Source: Ophiura sarsii (Eukaryota; Echinodermata; Ophiuroidea; Amphilepidida; Ophiuridae). From it: a stretch of DNA of 64,000 bases. Positions 13,081-25,600 of the stretch are shown here, in pieces; the first letter of the stretch is position 1, and the number at the start of each line of letters is the position of its first letter. A program made the position numbers and the translations under genes. Location of the stretch: contig CM069446.1 in NCBI GenBank assembly GCA_035610835.1, positions 73,827,062 through 73,891,061 of the forward strand, written 5' to 3'. The notes under the pieces were generated by a model. The model was not told where the DNA came from. It did no database searches and saw only the letters and a list, made by a program, of their open reading frames with translations.

Positions 13081-13260
13081 GTAGGCTAGTCTATCGATAT
13101 GGGCTACGTTTTTATCGTGAGTGAGACTCAGAGTTAGTGTATGCTGTGAAATCGAAGCTAATCGAATCGAAAATCGAATTAAACCGGGAATTAAATAAAA
13201 GTAGGCACATCATCATCATCATCATCATCATCAGTGAGGTCAACGGCTTTTAAAGACACG
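13081..13260 (+). promoter_or_regulatory. 5' flank / untranslated leader of the ecto-5'-nucleotidase gene
   Basis: Sequence immediately upstream of the start codon, including a (CAT)n run at 13,207-13,232. I see no clear TATA box. The ATG at 13,261 has A at -3 and G at +4, a good eukaryotic start context. The transcription start cannot be placed from sequence alone. Confidence 0.3.
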
Positions 13261-13653
13261 ATGGCTCCAAAAAGTCACCATGGATCATACACTACGTGCT
13301 TCATGCGTTTTAGTAAGCTTACATTCACATTAGTCTTCATGGTAATATCAGCTCTAATAACAGTGCAATCTACGTTAGCGTATGATCTTACGATATTACA
13401 CGACAATGATGTTCACGATCGTATGGAGCAATTTGATTCCGGCGGCGGATCATGTAGCGAAGAAGAAGCCGCCAATGGAGAGTGTTACGGCGGCGTCGCT
13501 CGCCGCGCTACCATGATCAATGCGGTTCGAAACACCGTGGACAATGTACTGTTTTTAGACGCTGGAGATCAATTTCAAGGCACTAATTGGTTCTTTCTTT
13601 ATCAAGGGGCATCGACGTCTTACTTTATGAATAAACTTGGATATGATGTTGAG
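13261..13653 (+). CDS. NT5E-like: Ecto-5'-nucleotidase exon 1
   Basis: Residues 1-131: signal peptide and the first metal-binding motifs (LTILHDNDVH, FLDAGDQFQG). Donor GAG|GTAGGT, phase 0. The frame runs upstream to a GTG, but ATG 13,261 is the first methionine with a good context. Confidence 0.92.
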
Positions 13654-16600
13654 GTAGGTTTTTAAGCAATATAGTAAACTATCTATTCCACATAAATAAG
13701 AAGATTCATAGAGAAAAAGAAAAGAAAAAATCCAAATTTAAATTTACTGTTCCAGACAGTTTCGACGTCCGATCGGATGTCAAGTTCTCAATGGTGTATG
13801 ACCGTTGATCCAGTGTTGCCAGTAGTTGACTTTCTGGTGACGTCACGAGATGTATTTGGTGACATTTTCTGGATCAATTGATCGTACAGGTGACTAAGTT
13901 GGTATGCCCCCTCATCGCTGTTCATGAGGTGCTGTTTCATGTCTAAAGTTGGATTTGCGACAGATCCAAATGCATTCTCTAATCCATCTGGTGTTTCTAG
14001 TGTTGTCTCTCGCGAGAATGTTTGTGTCGTCCCATTTTATTACACTGGATCAACGGTCATACACCATTGAGAAAGACATCCGATCGGATGTCGAAACGGT
14101 CTGGAACAGTAAGTTACAAATTTGGAATTTTTTCTATGAATCTTCTTATTTATGTTTCCTTGGATTCCTGATGAAATTATTCTCTATCTATTCCACAATC
14201 TTCCGATTTTCAACTTGATGTTTTCTCTCCTACGTGAATGGTCATCCTTAAAATAGTCGTATTCCAAAGTTTGAGTTGCATAATTTCAATTTAGAAACAC
14301 AAGGTGACATGATTTGCCCATTGAGTAGTGCACAAACTGGCCGGGTGGTTAACCACCTTTGGCTGTAAAGTAGGAGAGACAACTTTTTTGTTCCAGTATT
14401 GAACGATACTAGTATACCAGTGGGACCTAAAGTACACTTTTTCCGAATGTTTCAATACCATGTTTTTTCATTGGAATTTGAAATAATGAGATATGACATT
14501 ATCAATAAAATGAATGTTTTTCCAATTTGCAAATTTATGGAAGTGGTTTGCCATTTTGTTTACTACTCGTAGATTGATAGATACAAATGTGCCAGATACT
14601 ATGATTGATATATTTTGTGCCATTACAACGTTTTGGTTTCACACATTTATACTGTTCACGTAGTGAAGTTCGTTTATATTATTACGAGCATTATACAATG
14701 ATTAGCATTAGCCTATTAAGGGTACTGTCAACCCTTTTTTACAGGCGAATGTTGTGACGGTATAAAAAGTGATGTTAAGCCGATACTAAAGACCTATAAT
14801 GGCAGGGCAAGCTTGGTTTTACATACTTTATTCTTAGATGTTGGAACACATGTTCTGTGTCTGTGCTTTTTTATGTAAGGGAAGTGTCAACCCTGTTTGG
14901 CGCCAAATTTATCAAGCACTGTAATGTAATGTACATAAAAGTACACAATTTTTCAAATTAAATGAATCGGAGAATCCATTTTTGGTATTAAATTTCACAA
15001 AAAATAGTGATTTTTACATTTGTGCCCGAAAATTACTTTTTGGGCGCCAATTTTTTTCAGACTTTCTTATAGTTTTGGAGTTTATTTATTACCTGTTCAG
15101 TTACTTATTTTGAGGACTGTATAATATCCCCCATCGATCAAAGGAGGCTCAAAAGAGTTCATGGCTTATAACGGGTTCAACAAAAGAAAGTATACCACTT
15201 TATTATGTCATTTTGAGTAATTTTCAATTTGTTGTTGACCAAACAGGCTAGATAGGCATTTAGATAAATCTTTTAGGCATAATTTGATACCAAATTCGCC
15301 CCCAAACAACAAAGATAAACCATGATTAGCACCATTTAAAGGAAAATATCCCATTATCAAAAGTCGCATTTCCAATACACAGCACGAGAAGATTTGGTTA
15401 ATCTGTCCATGTTCTACCCATCCATAACATTCCTTTACATTCAAATCCTTCACCCATGCATCAGTTTACATTTGAATTAGCCCGCGCATTGAGGGATATG
15501 CGCGGTGATCAGTACGGGATAAATACGGCATATGTGTGTGTTAACAATTGGCCCTTTCTTCTCGTGCTGTATATTGGAAATGCGACTTTTGAAAATGGGA
15601 TATTTTCCTTTAAATGGTGCTAATCATGGTTTATCTTTGTTGTTAGGCGGCAAATTTGGTATCAAATTATGCCTAAAAGATTCATCTAAACGCCTATCTA
15701 GCCTGTTTGGTCAAAAACAAATTGAAAGTTACTCAAAATGACATAAACAAAGTGGTATACTTTCCTTTGTTGAACCCTTTATTTGGAAACACACAGCCCT
15801 CCACTCCCAAAAGGTGTGTCACCATTCACCAGAGATTGGATTAAAGGTAGATGTTCTGATTGCTGGCCCGATTTTCAACTTGATGTTTTCTATTTTACTT
15901 GATTGAAAGATAATCCTTAAAATTCACAAGAATTTTGCCCATTGAGCAGTACACAAACTGATTGATGGTTAACCACCTTTGGCAGTAATTCACCACATTT
16001 TAGCTTATAATTTCTAAACGGAACATTTCTGGCCCCTAAGATTCTACAGACATAATATAATGAGGATTCTTCAGATATCAAAACATCTTGACGTGAAAAA
16101 AAATCATAGCCAAAAAAAAGGTGATCGGAACATGCACCTTTAATACCGGCTATAGTATGATTTAACCGTCTATGCGCGAAGCTACACATTTTTAACCATT
16201 GGACTGTTGACACCGGAACACCTTTTTAACACAAAATCAATAAGCTCACACATTTCATTTTACATCTATTAGATTCAATGGAGGCTACGTGGTCTTTATT
16301 CATAACAATTGGCTAACAGCCAGGACAAACCCAATAGTGACATAAACACTAAATTAAAGGGATGCCCAAAACATCAAACAAACAAAGTAACATATACTCA
16401 CAAAAATAATAAGCAATACAACCCACCCAACCCAACCCCACCCGCCCACCCAGGAAAAAGGAACAAAGGAAAATGAGACACAGAGACACCAGGCTATTCA
16501 TAGAGTTGGAGGCGTATATAAATGGTGTGTGTTAAATTCATTTGCAATAGCGTCTCCCGGGAAATTCTAAATCCCTGCACGGTACCAAGTACCATTGCCC

Positions 16601-19600
16601 GGGACCAAGTCCCCAAGTACGGCACCAAGTACTACAGTGCGGCACCAAGTACCATTAATTGCACGACACCAAATACTTTTGCACGACACCAAGTTCTATT
16701 GCACGGACCAAGTTATATTGCACGGCACCGAGGACTATTGCACGACACCGAGGACTACTCCATGACACCATGTACTGCACGGCACCATGTACCATTGCAT
16801 GGTATCAAGGCTACTGCACGGCACCAAGTACGGCGTCAAAATACTATTGCACAGCGTGCGTCAAATACTATTATTACACCTCATAAATATTCATGTAATA
16901 ATCATGCCAATTCATTGGCCAATTCCTATCACAAGTACTATTTCCCTGAAGGAAAATAGTGTGCCCTATGGCCCGGATCATACCATGACGTATTTGTTTT
17001 ATTACACTTCACTGTGACTCTGGGGATGAGGTTCTGGTCTACTGACTACGGGCCTATAACCCCTCACCCTTCGGGTTGTGATAGGCCCGTAGCCACCTCG
17101 GGAAAATAGTTTGCTCTATTTCCCCTCTACCATGTATGTATATAAATGCATGGAGCTGGGGTTTAATTTGGATTTCCCCCTGTTGTGACGGTCAAGTCAT
17201 GCGCAGTCCATTCTAATAGATAGAGTGTGAAATCAAAAGATACAAGCTCCATTGCATGAGAAAAGTACTATCATGTTGAGTATTAAGATTTCGGGAATTA
17301 CGCAACGTACGTAGCTCCTTTATATAAATTACATTATAATTTGTTGCAGGCGCTTGGAAATCACGAGTTCGACTTAAATCCGGACGGCTTGGCGCCATTT
17401 TTGAGAGAAGTCAACTTCCCTGTGATAAGTTGCAACACCGATGCCTCCAAAGAGCCAGTGATCGACGGACTGTTCAATAAGAGCGTTATTGTCAACGTGG
17501 GAGGGGAATCCATAGGGGTAGTTGGCTATACTTACTCCCGAACAAGCGAAATCTCTCAGAGTCGTAAGTATTTTGACCTACAGTACAGATCGCATTAGAG
17601 TAACCGATATCAACGGAGGTCAACATACTTTCATCGGAATATCAACCCAATTACATCCCGTTGTCAGTGCATTGACAGTGCGAAATCAGCGCGCTGATTT
17701 CGCAAGATCAACGGAGTCCCTACACGACAATTGGTGCTATGACGATAATGTCAACGAACTATCATCGCGCTGTCAGTGCATTGTCAATGCTATGTCATTG
17801 CGTTGTCAATGGACTATCAACTCAAAGTCAATGGACTATCATCGCAGTTGCGTGGTGCACTCTATTGTGAGCTGTACTGTATCATTATAGTATTTTGCGG
17901 TTTCAGGTATAATTATATAATATTGGATGGCTTTGAGGGTGATACAAGAAAATATTGCACAAGCTATAAAAAATATTGCACGAGTCGGAGACGAGTGTAA
18001 TATTTTGTTATAGCGAGTGCAATATTTTCTTGTGTCACCCGAAAATAAGACATCCAATATTATTATTATTATTTATATCAGGCTTTTACCCATAGTTGCG
18101 TTGCGTGTTGATTTAATTGTATTTGCAGAATCTTTGTTCAGCAAAAGTTCGTTAAAATCATCATCACGTAGGCCAAACAAAGGAGAAAGTCTGTCTCAGA
18201 AACTTTGTGCAAAAAAGCTAAGTGCTGTGCGATTATTATTATTTATTTATTTTAGAAAATAGGCTATGAGGTATGCGATTTTTTTGTTGTTGTTGCTTAT
18301 CCAGGCTAACAGAGAACTTTTTTTAACTATTTTTTTTTTAATCAAAAAAAAGAAGAAGAAAAAAAAAAGAAGAAAAAAAAGAAAGAAAAAAAGAAGAAAA
18401 GAAAGAAGAAGTTTTTTAGCCGCCAGCGCATAGACCTACGCGCCGTAGCTCATTTCACATACCAATGCGGGCGGGCTTCTGAGACTGACCTTCTTCTTTG
18501 TTTGGCCTTAGAGAAGCGAATCTCCCGGGAGTCTGCTGCGGTTCCGACATTTTGCAAACTTGTTGATTTGTTGTTTTCGTAGTGGTTCCCCACGTAAGCC
18601 TGCTTCATTAAGCCGATAACACGTATTTGCGAAACCCATGCAATCAGCGAAAATTAGTCTCGACTGCATGCTTAATAAACGCTAAAGTTGCGTGAGCTCC
18701 TTTGTATACAATAGTATAGACGAATATTCGTAACGAACAAATAATGGGTATGAGACGGCAATATTTTTAGAATATTGGATGCATCCGGGTACTTTGGTTA
18801 AACAATATTGAATACACAGTTTTATTGTACCGTTAAAAAGCCTGATATACATAGTTTATGTTTACGTTTTGGATACGGTTTGTACCAGTTACCCTGGTTA
18901 CAAAGCATGGCGCATATTACTTATTCCAGAGGACCCCAGTCAGTCTCGCTTATTATTTGCAGTGTTGCCAGTCCCTGTTATCACGCGCACATCACTATTT
19001 CCATCTTGTGTGTATCAATACGAACCTCTATCTTTTGAGGCTTGGCAGCTTTTCAACCAAAGACTCCTACTTTTTAACAATCGGCAAGTGTGTTACCTAA
19101 AGGTCCCCCTTTTTAGAAAGGTTTGTCACCCGTCTGGTAAACGAATGACCCCCTTTTCATAGCCAAATTTATTGGCTTAAATACCTTAATTTTGCTGTTT
19201 TTCACCGACATTTGAGCAAAATGTGGCAAATATATAGGAAAATTATTAAACATATGGGTCCATTTTTCCCCGAATTGGTAAATGTTTGGGTCAATTTTCA
19301 TTTTGCTGGCGGCATGGTCGGGGAAACCACCCGTCCCCCCTCCGGGGCTTTTACTGCACTTTGACTTCATTTGAACCTATATTTTACCGTTAAGGTGATG
19401 TAATTTTCTACGATGAAATCGAATCGCTACAAGCGGAAGTTGCTAGTATAGTATCAATGGGTATCGATAAGATCATTGCCGTAGGACACTCAGGAATCAC
19501 CAAAGATTTGGAAATCGCCGCAAAGGTCAAAGGTGTAGATATCGTTGTTGGCGGTCACACGGATACATTCCTATATACCGGTAAGCAATACAAAATCACG

Positions 19601-22600
19601 ACATCAAAAGAATTGTATCATTTCTGGGTGTTTTTTTCTCTTACTCAGTTGTACCATTATTATTTTTAAGGATCACATATTTCACCCGCCATATCTTTAA
19701 CGTGGTTTCAAAAGCAAATTAACCGAGGAAAATAAATAAATATTGTTTGCCGAAATTATGTTTTCCCTGTCACAAATCGTCGCGTATAGCTAATGAAGTG
19801 ATATATTTTAGTCATATCTTTTCTATTATCGGTTTTAAGTTTGTTCAAACATTGGCATTCTGACATCCAAATCCTTTACCTCCAATATTAGGCGATCCTC
19901 CTGATACCCATGGTCGTGACTCCAAGATAGTGATCCCGCAGGATATGTACGTGATCGAATAAAGTTTTCCTCCTTTACCTCCAATATTAGGCAATCCTCC
20001 TGATGCCGAAGTCCCCTATGGTGAATACCCCATTGTCGTGACTCCAGATAGTGATCCCGCGGGAACTGTACTGGTTGTCACTGACTACACCTTTGCCAAG
20101 TACCTAGGGAGACTTGACGTCAGTTTTGACGATGACGGTCGAGTTCTGGAATGGTCGGGAAATCCAATCCTACTGGATAACACAGTTAAAGAAGGTTTGT
20201 AAAGTATTATATAGAATAGACAGTCAATGTAGAAAACAAGTTTTGAAGGAGCAATAACTCTCAACATCCATAAATAATACGCCACTCTCGTTCCCAGATG
20301 CATTAAATCGCTAGGAATCGATTTCAAAAGATGTGCTATTAGTGTCCATCGTGCTCATCATGGGTTCGAGTTTACGTGTAATAAAAACTAGGTGAAAAAC
20401 CGTACCGTTGCTCAAACTAATTGTATGTATCCCGTTAGCTAATATTTGGTATTAGAGACTGTAGTTGCCGCAATAGACTATCAATACCCATTCTGCTTAC
20501 CGGGCTTTTCAAACATGCTAGTCATACAGGTGTGTGCGAAAAAGACATAGGCCTAGATCAGCTCCACGCATCATTTCAATAGAGATAATCCGGGAGATAA
20601 TCATCCCCTCTATTGACGATCTATGATCAAATACACTTCTTGTGGACATAAAGGAATTCGGTTTGACGTTCCTAACATTGTCGTAATTCTTCAGATTTTG
20701 GTGTATTTCATAATGTATTTTGCGAGCAAATTAAAAACAAAATTCTACATCTCTAAACATGCTAAATGTATCTGCAAATGAAATATAATGGAATTTAAAT
20801 ATAACCACTAAAACAGATCCTGAGATCCTAGCGGAGATCAACGAATGGGGTGAGGCTGTGAGAAATCAGAGTTCCAAGAGAGTAGGATCAACTCACGTGC
20901 TTCTTGATGGATCACGTGATAGCTGTCGTAATTATGAATGTAACCTAGGCAACATGCTGACAGATGCTTTCATATCGGAAACAATTACATTCCCCGATGA
21001 AGAAAAATGGAATCATGTGAACTTTGCTGTACTGCACAGCGGTGGGATTCGATCATCAATTGTGCAAGGTGCGTTGTGTTATGATTGTATTCTCTGCTCG
21101 GCGTATAAGAAAAGTATAGGTAGCAGGCATGCCCTTTGACTTGGCCTTGGTGCCCTCAATTTCAATGCATTGATAGCATATAGTGGCCTCTGGTGCCCTT
21201 GTGCACTGGCCTTGAAATAAGTGCCCTCAAAGATTTGTAATTTGAGGCCTGATAGGTAGAAGGGTATTTAGGTCCCAGATACTGGTATACCATGATCGTT
21301 CAATACTGGAACATAACAGTAGCCAGTATCGCTCTCGATACAGGAACACCAAATTGTCAAGTTCCAGTATCGAGCGATTATGGAACGGGTGATACCAGTA
21401 GTGATTTGTTCAAGTATCGCTCGATACTGAAAGAGTTTAGATGCCACTAGTATCGGACGATACTGAACACTGACTTTGTACAGGTACCGAACGATACTAC
21501 TATGTGTTCCAGAATCTGGGACCTGAACTACACCTTTTCCGAAAGATCTATACCCGCTGTGGGCCAGAAGAGGTGTACACGTTGACATAGTCCTATAAAT
21601 GCTTTCCTCCGGGTTAATAGGGGGCTAAGCATGGTTTTTCTTGCACGATGAACATGTACATATTTATAGCCATTGTAAACAATGGCTATTAATTAGTTAA
21701 TTACTAGTAATATGTTTGCATTTTATATCATGATTATTGTGAATTAGAGGAAATCTATCGACAATTCCGATAAAGTGATATTCTGTTAATTCTGTTATAT
21801 GATAGACGATTAATTGTATAACGCTACATTCCAAAAATGCAATGACTTCAATAACTAATCTGTTGTCTTCGTCAGTGGATTGTGTTTAATCCAGATATCT
21901 TAATGGCGTCATGTTGATGATGACGCCCTCTGGATCACTGAGTCGTAAAAGGTGATTGAGTTGGTATATACCCCCTTGTAAAACTTGATTATATATGACT
22001 TGGTTGACATTTTACAATACAGGAGACATTACTTTGGGCGATATAACCACCGTTTTCCCATTTGGTGGGACAATTGATTCCTTGGAGTTAGAAGGCAGGT
22101 ACGTCAAGGAGATGCTGGAGAATTCCGTGGTTGAATACAATCCGGCCAATTTGCCTGGAGGATTTCTGCAAATGTCAGGTTAGTTAACGCGGCTACTAAT
22201 TTTTTACCATACAAAACAGATTGGCAGAAATATATCCAACTTTCCAAGTCTTATCTCAATGATGATTACTGAACCAATACTAGGCATGTTTGTACTTATG
22301 TTAATGCATTTCTCATGGTGATTCTCAATAATATATGGTGATGACACTGTCGTTTGCAAACCTATTCCATCGCATTTAGGCCTACTACGGGGAGATCCCA
22401 AACTTGTATGCCAACTGTTAAAAAGGGATCGCACACTCAGAAAAATGTTTACATAATTATGTTGAATATAGAACTCCATAATTATTATGTAAACCTTTCA
22501 CACAGTATTTGTGTATAAAATACACAAGTCTCCTCGCAGCTGAAGTGCCTATAGATCCAACGTAGTGATCAACGTAGTGATCCATAAAAGATCATTGATA

Positions 22601-25600
22601 CCATCTATACATACGGCTACCGTTAAGCCCACAATTATTTATACCCTTATCGTATCAAATTCGGAGTATTTTGAATTCGCGTCAATAAAAATATTCCTGA
22701 GACAATACATGTCTCTTGCAGTGATCAGCTGTTTATCACATTCATATGCAATTAAAGCCAGCAGAAACCCATTCCTCAAATAACACGATTCAAAATACTT
22801 CGAATGTTGTAGGGTATGAATAATAGCCCACATATATTGAATGCTCTTCCGTTGACAAGCAAGCCAGCTGCTTCAAAACGAGGTTCATCGTGTATCTATT
22901 ATACGCCAAGCCATCAGTGGTATCTTATTGATAGCAGCTTTAGTACGTGTGTTGCTTTCATCATGTTCATAAGATCGTCTCAAAGAAGATTTCTTGATGT
23001 ACCCCATAATGCTTAGCGCCCCTACAGTACCAGCAGGGCTTATCAGCAAAACAAACAGTCCCACACATGTGTTAAAGTAATTAACAGCTGGAGGTCGTCT
23101 GACCTCTACCATCTTAATGCATGGTGCAGATAGGGTAACTTGTATAAATATTAAAAGAAGTTGAATCCCAACTAAAACTTGTATTCATAAAAATATAGGG
23201 TCTTTAAGAAAATCAGAAGAGGACTGTATTAAAGACACATCAGTCATATTACTTGCAAAAGGATTTTCTTAAAGACCCTCGTTTAACAACTTTATAAGCA
23301 TTTCCTTGCACTGTAATGTCGATGGGAACCAGTAGACACTGGTGACAGAAATCCTGTGGTCATGTGATGAAAGTGAAGCATCCTGGGGTGCATCAAGAAA
23401 TCTTCTTTGAGATCGTCTTATGGAACTGTACCAAGGACATCAGAAAAGCGTTATGGATCTTCAGTCAATAGGTCCTCGATGAAAGGCCTAATGCTAATCT
23501 TTTTTCAGCGCGGACGACATTTTGAGATAAATTAGTAGTCACCGTCTTTTCGAAGAAAGGACAAATTCGAAACACTTTCCACGCGGCTTTTGGACTTACC
23601 ATGTATACAAAAGATTTTTCAGAAGCCTTTCAAGGTCTATATCAAGGATTACAGAACCAATACTAGGCATGTTTGCACTTAATATGCATTCCTAACGATG
23701 ACTCCAAATATGGTAATGAATTTTAATAATTATAACATTTTGTGAAACATTTTGTGAATTTTTGGAATGTCGTCTGCAGACGCCTGCCGCTTGGAAAGTG
23801 TTATAATCAAACCTTGCAACTGTCTCTATCTTTCTACTCAGGATTGTGGGTAACCTACGACATATCTCGCAAGCCAAACGACCGGGTAGTTGAGGTACTC
23901 GTAAGGTGCGCCAATTGTTCCATTCCGGAATACTTACCGCTTGAATTTGATAAAATGTATAAGATAGTACTTCCTTCATTTATTGCCGATGGGGGCGATG
24001 GTTACGACGTCTTAAAGGAACATGGAAAGAATCGCAACACAGGTACGTATTACAAGTCCCCCGGTCATCCGGGTCATTTGCCGTCGAACAACAAAGCAAA
24101 ACGTTTTAACACATCAGTTTATACGCTCAAGATCAATCCTAGTGGTAGCGTGAGGCCGTGTACATGTAAGCGATAACCTTGATTGGTTTAGTATTTCTTA
24201 AATACTGAGCGTAGACGTTACCAGTGAGCTAAGATTATTAAATGTAATACTATTATATTTAATTTCTCGTAGTCGCTGCGCGACGCTATTTAACATGTAC
24301 CTATGGGCCGGTTCCCGGATGTCAGGTATCTCCCACTCAAAAGTATATGGGTCAACGTTATCGAAAATGATAGAACAAAAGACAAATCGCGATATCTTCG
24401 GTTTTCGTCGATAACTTCTTTTTTTCCGTCGATAACTTTGTTCTAAGGGATCACGTCAAAACCCGACCGCCGGTTACGGCCGGTTCCGCCCGGTTCTCAC
24501 AAAACGTGTCGTCTGTTATAATATACACACATAATGAGGTCAAATAGTTACACTCTGGTGAACACGACCGGTTGATAGTGCCTCGTCACACGCGTGAGCA
24601 ATAAAGTCTTGAAGTAATGGGTTCTCAAGTCTCAGTTGTCAAGCAGTACAATACAGCTATTGATTTTCGCTGGGGTTGGCTTGTTCAATCTGTTTATAGC
24701 TCAATTAACTTTTTAAAATCAATACCGTAAATCTATGAATGGTTTTTTTATAGAACGATTATAGAGAGAGCTATAATATATGACCGCAAAGTAACAGATT
24801 GATAGTGTAAATTGGTCCGGTTACAGCATTAAGTCAACCGGTGGTTGTTCAGTGTTGCATGTGTGAATATTCATATACCAGTAAAACATTTGACCTGAAA
24901 GAACCGGGCGGAACCGACCATAACCGGCGGTCAACGGGCGGTCGAGTTTTGATGTCTTCCCTAAATGGTTTTAACTTCCGATTGAGAATATTTACCCTTT
25001 CCCCAAATTTGCTATAAATTTACTTATTTAATTTTTCTTTCGTTCCATCATTTTCGATACGTTGACCCATATACTTTTGCGTTGAAGATACCTCACAACC
25101 GGGAACTGGCCCATCATGTTAAATAGCGTCTATCAGCGACTACGAAAGATTAAATTTAATAGTATTACATTTAATAGTCTTAGCTCACTGGTTACCATCA
25201 TTCAGAGTTGTATTGAATAAATTGGAAGTATAGGCAGTATACAGGGTGTCCCAAAAAAATGTTAACACTCCGGGCACATAAGATATCTTAAAAGGACCCG
25301 AACACACGGATCTAATCTTGATGTATTATGAGAGCTGAGTAAATAAACTTTCATTTGCATTTTATTGCGTTCCAATTGGTTATTTAGAACGGGAGATATG
25401 CTTCAGCAAACATGAGGAAGCAAAATCGGCTTGGTCCAATCCTCTCAGTATGAAGGTAAAGCTTTTTAAATGCACTAAGCAAGAAGCAACATGATTAAGT
25501 CACACACACACATCAGTTAATCTCTTCTTTGTTCTTTTCAACGCATTCTTTCGATTCTTTTCAAGCTTAAATTGATTTATGGTTAATTTCAGAGCAATAC

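Noticed and set aside
13742..14113. Extra nucleotidase exon in intron 1
   Set aside because: The open stretch is one arm of a foldback, and exons 1 and 2 already join in frame at the conserved ALGNHEFD motif.
16522..17017. Overlapping frames of 75-145 codons
   Set aside because: Products of the ~20-bp minisatellite inside nucleotidase intron 1.
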